A DNA stretch of 5,235 nt from NCBI GenBank assembly GCA_028703645.1, contig JAQVML010000135.1, positions 1 through 5,235 of the forward strand. The letters are read 5' to 3'. The notes below the pieces were generated by a model that saw nothing but the letters and a program-made list of their open reading frames with translations, made no database searches and was not told where the DNA came from. The stretch is from Eubacteriales bacterium (lineage in GTDB: Bacteria; Bacillota; Clostridia; Christensenellales; CAG-138). The translations under genes and the position numbers were made by a program. Of the stretch, positions 1 through 5,235 are shown one piece after another; position 1 is the stretch's first letter; the number at the start of each line of letters is the position of its first letter.

Positions 1-549
1 GTGCGCCTGATAAGCGAGGATATACCGGCAGATATAATCGGCCCAAACGGAATAGTACGCAGGCTTCAGTTTTCCTCCGTGACTGCGCTCGCCGTTGCTC
101 TTCATGTATGCGGGCGGCGACCAAGGTGTCAGCATAACGCCGATCGGTACGGGGCAAACCTCCTGCGCCGCCTGAATATAGGGGATGACGTAGGTTTCGT
201 CATGCCGCAGGTCAAACGGCGCGTCGGGAGCGGGCGAAGCCTCGTATTGCGACAGCGCAAAGTCGCAACTGTCGATGGACGTTCGAACGAGCGTATATCG
301 CAATCCGTCCGCGCCAAACACGGCGCCGAGGATCTCTTTTTGCACGGAAGACGGCATTTTGGAGAGCGTATATCCCACGGACTCGGTGATTGCGCCGCCG
401 AACCCTTCCATCTGCTGATTGACGAGCTTTGGGTATACGTTGACAACATCCCGCTCTTGCGAGCCGTTGTCGGCGGAAATGATGCATTCTTCGACAGAAC
501 GCGAGGTTTTGCCGTTATGGTAGGTTGTGATGGTTGCCTTTGCCTGCAT
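1..549 (-). CDS. GH30 family glycoside hydrolase, second copy (3' end beyond window)
   Basis: This reading frame is open for 183 codons from ATG at 549 to the window edge, so the C-terminal part is missing. It has the N-terminal half of a GH30 (glucosylceramidase-like) TIM barrel: QQMEGFGG at residues 45-52, RTSIDSCDFA at 89-98, VIPYI at 121-125 and TPWSPPAYMK at 141-150. These match the order seen in the complete GH30 upstream. The acid/base Asn-Glu-Pro and the nucleophile Glu would lie past the edge, so catalytic competence cannot be judged. There is no signal peptide; a cytoplasmic beta-glycosidase acting on an imported substrate is inferred. An AAGGAG site at 563-558, 8 nt before the ATG, supports the start. 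It follows the first GH30 gene by 36 bp with no terminator between, so it is probably co-transcribed. Outside the family motifs it differs strongly from its neighbour. Family is fairly sure; subfamily and substrate are unknown. Confidence 0.88.
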   Translation of the reverse strand, partial: MQAKATITTYHNGKTSRSVEECIISADNGSQERDVVNVYPKLVNQQMEGFGGAITESVGYTLSKMPSSVQKEILGAVFGADGLRYTLVRTSIDSCDFALSQYEASPAPDAPFDLRHDETYVIPYIQAAQEVCPVPIGVMLTPWSPPAYMKSNGERSHGGKLKPAYYSVWADYICRYILAYQAH

Positions 550-557
550 TTGGGGTA

Positions 558-563
558 CTCCTT
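558..563 (-). promoter_or_regulatory. Ribosome-binding site of the second GH30 gene
   Basis: AAGGAG on the minus strand, 8 nt before the ATG at 549. It fixes the start of the partial GH30 gene, whose end lies outside the window, and shows that the gene is translated independently although it sits only 36 bp after the preceding stop. Confidence 0.75.
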
Positions 564-585
564 GTTGCTTGATGGATTGCCGCTG

Positions 586-1923
586 TTATCGAATCAGGAT
601 GCTGTTGACGGAGCGCGGTTCCAGCGGGAAGAGAAGCGTTTCGCCGTTGTGAAGCAGGGTCATGCCCCGCACCTCGTGGAAGGGATTGAATACGCTGAGC
701 GCGAGGGAACCATCCGGATTTTGAAACGCGAGGGTGTCCGCAGCCCATGCGCCCTGCATCCCGAGGCGGACGGCGCCGCGCCGCACGACGGCGGAGACGC
801 TCTTCATCACGTAAAAATCAGGATTGAGCGTAAAGTGCCGGCTGGCGGGATCGACGGTCACCATCGCGTTTTGCGGGTCTCCCCACGTGCTGCGCCCGAT
901 CGGCTCCAGAACGGGATTCCAGTAGAGATAGCTTTCTGCGCCGTTGCTGATATAGTGTTTCATCATCGTCCAAACATAGAGCGCGTAATCCCAGGTGTTG
1001 TCGCCAAAGCCGCACTCGTTTTCGGACTGCATGAGCCGGATGCGCGGCCACCAGCTTTCAAACGTCCGCTGGATGGCGATCTTGCCGCCCCACTGGTAGC
1101 TCACGCCCGTGATGTATTGCAGCGCTTCTTCATCCGAGAGCACGATATTGGCGAAGTAGTCGTAGTCTTCGCTTGCCCATTTGTCGAAGATCAGGCGGTT
1201 AAAGTCGCATCCCGGCGCGTTGATCGTTCCGAGCCAAAGCTCGGTAGAGGGGCATTCCGTTTGTAGAACGGGGCCGATGTAATCCCGAATGAACGTTCTG
1301 AGTTCTTCACCCGTCCACATGCAGGATGGAAATTTCTGGTTTGCGACCGGTTCGTTTTGCACGTGAACCTGATCGATGTTCACGCCCTGCGCCGCATATG
1401 CCTGCACAAAGCGCGCGAAGTAATGCGCATAGGCGCGAAGATTTTCCGGCGTCCAGATCAGCTTGCCCCAGTTATAGACCGGCGGGTTCTTCATCCACGT
1501 CGGCGGACTCCAGGGCGAGGCAAAGAGCTTCATCTCCGGCTGATATGTCTGCGCCTCTTTGATATAAGGAATCAGGCAGTGTTTGTCCCGCTCAATGCTG
1601 AAGTGCGCGAGTGCATAGTCGCCTGCCGTTTCGTCGAGGCTATACCAATTCTCTGCATAGTCGTTTGCGCCGATCGGCAGACGGCAGAGATTGAAATTCG
1701 CGTGTTCCGGCGAATAGAGCTCCGTGAAGAACGCCGCGCGATCCTCCGGCGAAAGATGCGACAGCGCGCGGTAGCCCAACTCGTTGAAGCAGCCGCCGAA
1801 GCCTTCCATCTTTTGATAGGAGCGACCGTCGCAAAGAAGCGTCGCGGGCGCGCTTGTGCGCGCGCAGTGCTGCTCCTTCCATTGCGCCTGCTGGTTGGAC
1901 GAATGCCAGATGACTTGTGCCAT
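586..1923 (-). CDS. GH30 family glycoside hydrolase (beta-glycosidase), complete, probably cytoplasmic
   Basis: A 445-residue protein with a (beta/alpha)8 barrel to about residue 375 and a short C-terminal beta-sandwich (about 376-445), a normal length for compact GH30 enzymes. Family motifs in order are QKMEGFGG (37-44), RLPIGANDYA (81-90), SPWSPPTWMK (136-145), VHVQNEP (186-192) and MQSENECG (298-305). By family knowledge Glu191 of Asn-Glu-Pro is the acid/base and Glu301 the likely nucleophile; Glu303 is the alternative reading of the SENEC motif. GH30 members are retaining enzymes cleaving beta-glucosides, beta-xylosides, beta-1,6-glucans or beta-fucosides; which applies here cannot be read. 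There is no signal peptide or membrane segment, so a cytoplasmic role on sugar imported by the adjacent ABC transporter is inferred. ATG at 1923 has a strong AGGAGGAG site 7 nt upstream. The gene begins 13 bp after the permease stop, consistent with translational coupling; its TAA lies at 588-586. Confidence 0.94.
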   Translation of the reverse strand: MAQVIWHSSNQQAQWKEQHCARTSAPATLLCDGRSYQKMEGFGGCFNELGYRALSHLSPEDRAAFFTELYSPEHANFNLCRLPIGANDYAENWYSLDETAGDYALAHFSIERDKHCLIPYIKEAQTYQPEMKLFASPWSPPTWMKNPPVYNWGKLIWTPENLRAYAHYFARFVQAYAAQGVNIDQVHVQNEPVANQKFPSCMWTGEELRTFIRDYIGPVLQTECPSTELWLGTINAPGCDFNRLIFDKWASEDYDYFANIVLSDEEALQYITGVSYQWGGKIAIQRTFESWWPRIRLMQSENECGFGDNTWDYALYVWTMMKHYISNGAESYLYWNPVLEPIGRSTWGDPQNAMVTVDPASRHFTLNPDFYVMKSVSAVVRRGAVRLGMQGAWAADTLAFQNPDGSLALSVFNPFHEVRGMTLLHNGETLLFPLEPRSVNSILIR

Positions 1924-1930
1924 GAAGTGA

Positions 1931-1938
1931 CTCCTCCT
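1931..1938 (-). promoter_or_regulatory. Ribosome-binding site of the first GH30 gene, overlapping the permease stop codon
   Basis: AGGAGGAG on the minus strand, 7 nt before the ATG at 1923. Its first two bases are part of the TAG stop (1939-1937) of the preceding permease gene. Ribosomes finishing the permease therefore end on the start signal of the hydrolase, which suggests coupled translation and indicates a single mRNA for transport and hydrolysis. Confidence 0.8.
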
Positions 1939-2764
1939 ATTTTTCCGATCCGGTGGTCAGGCCGTCTATGATGTAGCGCGAGAAGATCGCAAACACGATC
2001 ATGATGGGAATTACGGAGATCGCGACCGCGAGATACATCGCCCCGTAGTTGGTGACGTAAAGCCCTTTGATCATGGAGATCATGACGGGCATGGTGTAGA
2101 GCTCCTTGCGTTGGAGAATGATCAAAGGTCCCATGTATGCATTCCACGACGCAACAAAGTTGAAGATGCACATTGTGGCAACGCCGGGCATGATGCAGGG
2201 CAGCACGATTCGGTTGAAGATGCCGAATTCGGAACAACCCTCAATGCGCGGGGCTTCGATCATGGAGTCCGATATGCTCTGTTCGATCATGCCGCGCAGG
2301 AAAAACACGGTGGTTGCGTTTGCGATGCCGGGAATGATAAACGGCAGGTAGCTGTTCGTCATCTTTAGGTTGAGGCAAAGGCGATAGAAGCCGATGATGC
2401 TGAGTTGGGACGGAATCATCATGGACACCAGCACGATGGCATATAGAACGTTTTTAAAGCGAAACCGGTATTTGGCAAAGCCGTAGGCAATCATCGCGCC
2501 AAAATATCCGGTCAGCAACGTATAGGGAACGGTGATGACGATGCTGTTGAAAAACCCGCGCCAGATATCGACCAGCGATTGCATCGTGTTGTAGTTTTCT
2601 TTGAGCGAGTCGCCGGGCAGAATGTTGAACTGCTTGATGATGTCGAGGCTCGAATGCGTGCTGTTGATGAACACGACGAGAAACGGCACCGCGCAGAGCA
2701 CGGTGAGAAAGATCAGCAGCAGTCGGATGGTCAGCGCGGAAAAGCGAAATTTCGGCTTGTTCAT
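1937..2764 (-). CDS. Carbohydrate ABC transporter permease, MalG/UgpE type (CUT1)
   Basis: A 275-residue inner-membrane protein, the usual length for the second permease of CUT1 sugar importers. About six hydrophobic segments are visible, near residues 11-33, 72-94, 105-128, 138-157, 190-211 and 244-263. The cytoplasmic coupling loop that docks the ATPase is at 170-189: EAPRIEG followed by IVLP, matching the family pattern EAA-3x-G-9x-I-x-LP but with Pro in place of the second Ala. A short basic N-terminus and the N-to-C layout fit MalG-like proteins. It pairs with the permease encoded immediately upstream to form the channel. Its ATG (2764-2762) overlaps the upstream TGA by 4 bp (ATGA). An AAAGGA sits 15 nt back, rather far, so translation is probably mainly coupled. 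Substrate is inferred only from the neighbouring GH30 genes. The family call is firm. Confidence 0.95.
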   Translation of the reverse strand: MNKPKFRFSALTIRLLLIFLTVLCAVPFLVVFINSTHSSLDIIKQFNILPGDSLKENYNTMQSLVDIWRGFFNSIVITVPYTLLTGYFGAMIAYGFAKYRFRFKNVLYAIVLVSMMIPSQLSIIGFYRLCLNLKMTNSYLPFIIPGIANATTVFFLRGMIEQSISDSMIEAPRIEGCSEFGIFNRIVLPCIMPGVATMCIFNFVASWNAYMGPLIILQRKELYTMPVMISMIKGLYVTNYGAMYLAVAISVIPIMIVFAIFSRYIIDGLTTGSEK

Positions 2765-3693
2765 AGCTTGTAAGCCCCATCCTTTCTGCGCATTGCTTTG
2801 TATGCAAAGCCGCTCATCACCGCGATAAAGAGAAACAGCACGCAGGAGATGGTGGCGGAGTATCCGTAGTTAAAGTTTTTAAAGCCTTGATTGTAGAGGT
2901 ACATGGAGACGGTCAATACCGCCTTGCCGGGGTCGCCGAGGTTGTTGGAGAGCGTCAGCGGCACGTCGAAGAGCTGCATTCCTCCGATGAACGACGTGAT
3001 CGCGAGGTACACGAGCGTCGGCTGAATCAGCGGGATCGTGATCTTCCAAAAGGTTTGGGACTTGCTTGCGCCGTCCACCATCGCGGCCTCATAAAGACTC
3101 TTGTCAACCGTGGTGGTGCCCGCGAGGATGATGACGGTGGTGTAGCCAAACCACATCCACCATTGCACAAATGAAACCAGACCGCTCGTGAGCGTTTTAC
3201 TCATAAAGAAACTGATCGGAGCTCCGTTGACTCCAAGGGCGATGAGCAATTGGTTGATCGGCGAGTTGTCGCCATCCAGCAGCAGGTTAAACAGCAGGCC
3301 GACCGAGGTCGCGGTGATCAGGTTTGGCAGGTAGAACACCGCGCGGTAAAAGTTTTTGCCGCGTACGCGAAAGAAGGTGAAGATGGCGGTGAGCACAAGT
3401 GCCATGCCAAACTGCGGAATCGCGTTGCCGAGCCAAATGCGAATGGTGTTCCAAAGCGAGAGATAGAACACCTGATCGCTCAGGATGCGCGCATAGTTTT
3501 TGAACCCGATTTGTATCGCGGGCATCAGCCCGTCCCATTTTTGCAGGCTCAGCTGAAACGTACTGATGATGGGATACAGTCCAAAGATCAGAAACACGAC
3601 GAAAAACGGAGCGATGAACAGATAGCCGTACCAACCTCTGTCCAGCTTGCTCCGTTTGTTGCGCCGCATTTGCGTTTCCGGTATCGCTTGCAT
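2761..3693 (-). CDS. Carbohydrate ABC transporter permease, MalF/UgpA type (CUT1)
   Basis: A 310-residue inner-membrane protein with a basic N-terminus (RRNKRSK, 10-16) and hydrophobic segments near 22-42, 84-106, 116-138, 170-191, 223-245 and 279-299. The ATPase-docking loop at 202-221 is a full EAA motif: EAAMVDG, then KITIP. Length and layout fit UgpA/LacF-like proteins, which lack the large periplasmic insert of E. coli MalF. It should form a heterodimer with the MalG-type permease whose gene overlaps its end by 4 bp. Start choice: an in-frame ATG at 3744 would add 17 residues (MIEFFDLAN...) but has no ribosome-binding site. The ATG at 3693 has AAGGA 5 nt upstream within a purine-rich run, and places the basic stretch and first membrane segment at usual distances. 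The gene follows the binding-protein gene after a stem-loop. Function is firm; the substrate is unknown. Confidence 0.94.
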   Translation of the reverse strand: MQAIPETQMRRNKRSKLDRGWYGYLFIAPFFVVFLIFGLYPIISTFQLSLQKWDGLMPAIQIGFKNYARILSDQVFYLSLWNTIRIWLGNAIPQFGMALVLTAIFTFFRVRGKNFYRAVFYLPNLITATSVGLLFNLLLDGDNSPINQLLIALGVNGAPISFFMSKTLTSGLVSFVQWWMWFGYTTVIILAGTTTVDKSLYEAAMVDGASKSQTFWKITIPLIQPTLVYLAITSFIGGMQLFDVPLTLSNNLGDPGKAVLTVSMYLYNQGFKNFNYGYSATISCVLFLFIAVMSGFAYKAMRRKDGAYKL

Positions 3694-3698
3694 ACGAG

Positions 3699-3703
3699 TC
3701 CTT
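3699..3703 (-). promoter_or_regulatory. Ribosome-binding site deciding the MalF-type permease start
   Basis: AAGGA on the minus strand, 5 nt before the ATG at 3693, within a purine-rich stretch that also contains GAGGA further upstream. The upstream in-frame ATG at 3744 has no such sequence, so the shorter start is preferred. The spacing is a little short, so the call is moderate. Confidence 0.6.
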
Positions 3704-3770
3704 CTTTCCTCAGATTCATTCGCTAGGTCGAAAAATTCGATCATGAGCGAAACTGCTTTTGCAAAGAGCA

Positions 3771-3797
3771 GGGGCTGCCGCGTTTTGCGGCAGCCCC
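3771..3797 (-). terminator. Intercistronic GC-rich stem-loop between binding protein and permease genes
   Basis: A perfect 11-bp inverted repeat (GGGGCTGCCGC with GCGGCAGCCCC) closes a 5-nt loop, starting 17 nt after the binding-protein TAA. On the transcribed strand the following bases are TGCTCTTTGC, not a run of T, so it is a poor classical terminator. In CUT1 operons a hairpin here commonly protects the 3' end of the binding-protein mRNA or lets only some transcripts continue, giving more binding protein than permease. That role is inferred from position and structure. No promoter is evident between the hairpin and the permease start, which argues for readthrough. Confidence 0.7.
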
Positions 3798-3813
3798 GCC
3801 CGCATAGATTTGC

Positions 3814-5142
3814 TTATTCCGCGATCGTGAGATCGGGGTAGGCGTTCAGCGCATCCGCTTTAAACTGCGCGATGGCTTCGTCCTTCGTCATCGCGCCGGA
3901 GACATACGATTTCACGGCGGAGAGGAAGGCGTTGTTGAGCGTTCCGTCATACTGCGTCATCAGATCGGCGGGAATCTTTGCCATAACGCCGTTGTAGAAG
4001 GCGTAGAGGTTCTGTCCGCCGAGCACGGCGTCGCCCGGCTCTTGCGCAAGGGCTTCGTCCACGCTCTTGAGCGCGACATATTCGCCATACTGGCTGGCAT
4101 ATGCCTTGACGGATTCTTCGTTCAGCGTGCAATATTGCAGGAACAGCCATGCAAGGTCTTTGTTCTGGCTGCCGTCATAGATGCCGACCCATGTGCCGCC
4201 CTTGACATAAGGAACGGGTGCTTCGCACATGGCCCACTGTCCGTTTGTGGTCACGGCGGAGGGCTTGATCAGGAACTGGTAGCCCCAAGTGGGCAGAATG
4301 TAGCAGAAGCAGTCCGCGCTCTCCACGGCGGCGTACCATTCTCCGCTCCAAGGATCACAGTTCTTATCATATCCATTATCAACGATCGTCTTTGCCATGT
4401 CCATGTATTCCATCAGGCTCGGATCGATTGAGAGCTGTCCGTCCTTGACCCAGCCGCTCGCGCGGTTCGTGAACTCCATGTTCATGATGTCCTGCCAGGT
4501 GGCAAACATCTTGATGCCGTTTTCGGACATCTTGGCGGCGACTTCCATCATCTTTGCATTGCTGCTGAGCAGTTCGCCGACGGCAACGGGATCATCGGTG
4601 CCGAGAACCGTCTTGGCGATATCGCGGCGATAGATGATGCCACCCGGAGATGCCTGCCAGCTCAGCGCCTTGATGACGCCCTTGGAGTCGGTGCCGATGT
4701 TGCGAACGTATTCCCAGATGTTGTCCTTGTATTGATCGACGCCAAACTGGCTCAGGTCGGTCCAATACGGGGTTTCAACCAAATACTTGACATAATCGGA
4801 CTCGCCGGTGAACAGATCCGGTGCTTCGCCGCCGCTGATCGCGGTCGAGAGCTTGGTGAGGAATTCCGAGTTCGGTACGACGGTGACTTCTACCTTGATG
4901 TTCGGGTAGATGGCGTTAAAGCCTTCCACAAAGCGCGTCAACTCCTCGCCGGAAGACCAGACGGTGATGGTTCCGCTCAACGTGGCGGGATCGACCGGCG
5001 CCTCTGTTGCTTCGGCGGTAGGTTCCGCTGCTGCTTCGGTGGCGGTGTCTGCCGGGGTTGCGACTGCGGCGGGTGTGCTTGCGCAGGCGAACATACCGAA
5101 CGCCAGAATCAGCGCAAGAACCATTGCAAGGGTCTTTTTCAT
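3814..5142 (-). CDS. Extracellular sugar-binding lipoprotein of an ABC transporter (CUT1, family 1 SBP)
   Basis: A 442-residue secreted solute-binding protein that delivers a sugar or oligosaccharide to the permeases encoded downstream. Residues 1-19 are a lipoprotein signal: MKK, a hydrophobic core, then MFA before Cys20, the likely lipidated residue (Met at -3 is a slightly unusual lipobox). Residues 21-56 form a flexible linker rich in Ala, Thr, Glu and Pro, as is common in Gram-positive anchored binding proteins. The mature domain begins with GTITVWSSGEE (57-67), the first strand typical of MalE/UgpB-like proteins, followed by GGEAPDLFTG (104-113) and YRRDI (171-175). Trp residues at 62, 163, 216, 268, 286 and 318 could include ligand-stacking positions. 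Length fits the family. ATG at 5142 has AAGGAGGA 8 nt upstream. It is the first gene of the operon, behind paired repeats and before a stem-loop, as expected for the most abundant component. The ligand cannot be predicted. Confidence 0.95.
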   Translation of the reverse strand: MKKTLAMVLALILAFGMFACASTPAAVATPADTATEAAAEPTAEATEAPVDPATLSGTITVWSSGEELTRFVEGFNAIYPNIKVEVTVVPNSEFLTKLSTAISGGEAPDLFTGESDYVKYLVETPYWTDLSQFGVDQYKDNIWEYVRNIGTDSKGVIKALSWQASPGGIIYRRDIAKTVLGTDDPVAVGELLSSNAKMMEVAAKMSENGIKMFATWQDIMNMEFTNRASGWVKDGQLSIDPSLMEYMDMAKTIVDNGYDKNCDPWSGEWYAAVESADCFCYILPTWGYQFLIKPSAVTTNGQWAMCEAPVPYVKGGTWVGIYDGSQNKDLAWLFLQYCTLNEESVKAYASQYGEYVALKSVDEALAQEPGDAVLGGQNLYAFYNGVMAKIPADLMTQYDGTLNNAFLSAVKSYVSGAMTKDEAIAQFKADALNAYPDLTIAE

Positions 5143-5150
5143 GGATTCTC

Positions 5151-5158
5151 TCCTCCTT
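5151..5158 (-). promoter_or_regulatory. Strong ribosome-binding site of the sugar-binding protein gene
   Basis: AAGGAGGA on the minus strand, 8 nt before the ATG at 5142, close to perfect complementarity with the 16S rRNA 3' end. It fits high-level translation of the binding protein. It starts only 3 nt after the nearer 26-bp repeat (5162-5187), so anything bound or folded at that repeat could affect initiation. Confidence 0.8.
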
Positions 5159-5161
5159 TTT

Positions 5162-5228
5162 TATGCTGAAATGCGATAGCATTCAGGTCTGATGGATCCC
5201 TCTATGCTGAAATGCGATAGCATTCAGG
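5162..5228. repeat. Pair of identical 26-bp operator-like direct repeats upstream of the operon
   Basis: Two identical 26-bp copies lie at 5162-5187 and 5203-5228, with start-to-start spacing of 41 bp, close to four helical turns. The 15-bp spacer and the outer flanks are not alike, so this is not a simple tandem duplication. Each copy holds an imperfect dyad: CTGAA, an unpaired A, TGC, GATA, GCA, TTCAG; an overlapping ATGCT...AGCAT pair is also present. The position just before the first gene, and the conservation limited to 26 bp, suggest binding sites for a regulator such as a LacI- or AraC-type sugar sensor. That role is inferred. One half (CG-AT-AG-CA) resembles a catabolite-repression site, but the other half is out of register by one base. 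No convincing -35/-10 pair could be placed around them. Further copies may exist beyond the edge. Confidence 0.6.
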
Positions 5229-5235
5229 CTCAACA

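Noticed and set aside
1..588. Possibility that the two GH30 pieces are one gene broken by a frameshift
   Set aside because: The upstream protein is complete through its C-terminal beta-sandwich and TAA. The downstream frame restarts with its own ribosome-binding site, ATG and N-terminal MEGFGG motif, so they are two genes.
1..1266. A 421-codon open frame on the plus strand, antisense to both GH30 genes
   Set aside because: It lies opposite two frames with clear family motifs, begins at the window edge, is rich in Arg, His, Val and Asp in the way typical of antisense shadows of GC-rich genes, and has no recognisable domain.
1572..2237. A 221-codon minus-strand frame spanning the permease/GH30 junction
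   Set aside because: It is a frame-shifted shadow of both real genes, with a low-complexity Arg/His/Ser-rich translation. The real frames each have motifs and ribosome-binding sites.
3250..3726. A 158-codon plus-strand frame antisense to the MalF-type permease
   Set aside because: It is opposite a gene with clear membrane segments and an EAA motif. The translation is charged and low in complexity with no domain, as expected from the complement of hydrophobic codons.
5162..5228. A CRISPR array start
   Set aside because: Only two repeats are seen, with a 15-bp spacer, which is too short. There are no cas genes, and the location is a promoter region of a sugar operon.
5162..5228. A canonical catabolite-repression (cre) site
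   Set aside because: One half fits (CG followed by NWNNCA), but the TGAAA half is one base out of register with the central CG, so the consensus is not met on either strand.

Overview
The window is most of a single carbohydrate-uptake operon. Every credible gene lies on the minus strand, so transcription runs from high to low coordinates. In that order the genes are: an extracellular sugar-binding lipoprotein (5142-3814), two ABC sugar-transporter permeases (3693-2761 and 2764-1937), a complete family GH30 glycoside hydrolase (1923-586), and the first 183 codons of a second, divergent GH30 enzyme (549 to the window edge at 1). Strong AGGAGG-type ribosome-binding sites, a lysine-led lipoprotein signal peptide followed by an Ala/Thr/Glu/Pro-rich linker, moderately high GC, and a CUT1 operon with no ATPase gene in view all suggest a Bacillota bacterium, probably an anaerobic clostridial-type gut or environmental lineage. 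That taxonomic reading is inference; no rRNA or other marker gene is present.

Layout. From 5235 to 5143 is the operon leader, with two identical 26-bp repeats 41 bp apart, each containing imperfect dyad symmetry, directly upstream of the binding-protein ribosome-binding site. The binding-protein gene follows. Next is a gap of about 120 bp with a perfect 11-bp GC-rich stem-loop (3771-3797) and no good U-tract, so it more likely sets mRNA stability or partial attenuation between the highly expressed binding protein and the membrane components than full termination. The two permease genes overlap by 4 bp (ATGA). The first GH30 gene starts 13 bp after the second permease, with its ribosome-binding site overlapping the permease stop codon. 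The second GH30 gene follows 36 bp later. No stretch over 300 bp lacks a gene.

How the parts fit. The lipoprotein captures a sugar or oligosaccharide outside the cell, and the two permeases form the membrane channel. An ATPase of the MsmX/UgpC kind must be encoded elsewhere or downstream of the window. Neither GH30 protein has a signal peptide, so both probably act in the cytoplasm on the imported beta-linked glycoside. The two are too different to be a recent duplication and may cleave different bonds of one substrate. The exact sugar cannot be read from the sequence.

I find no novel defence, mobile or RNA system here. The most worthwhile observations are the paired operator-like repeats and the tandem divergent intracellular GH30 enzymes.
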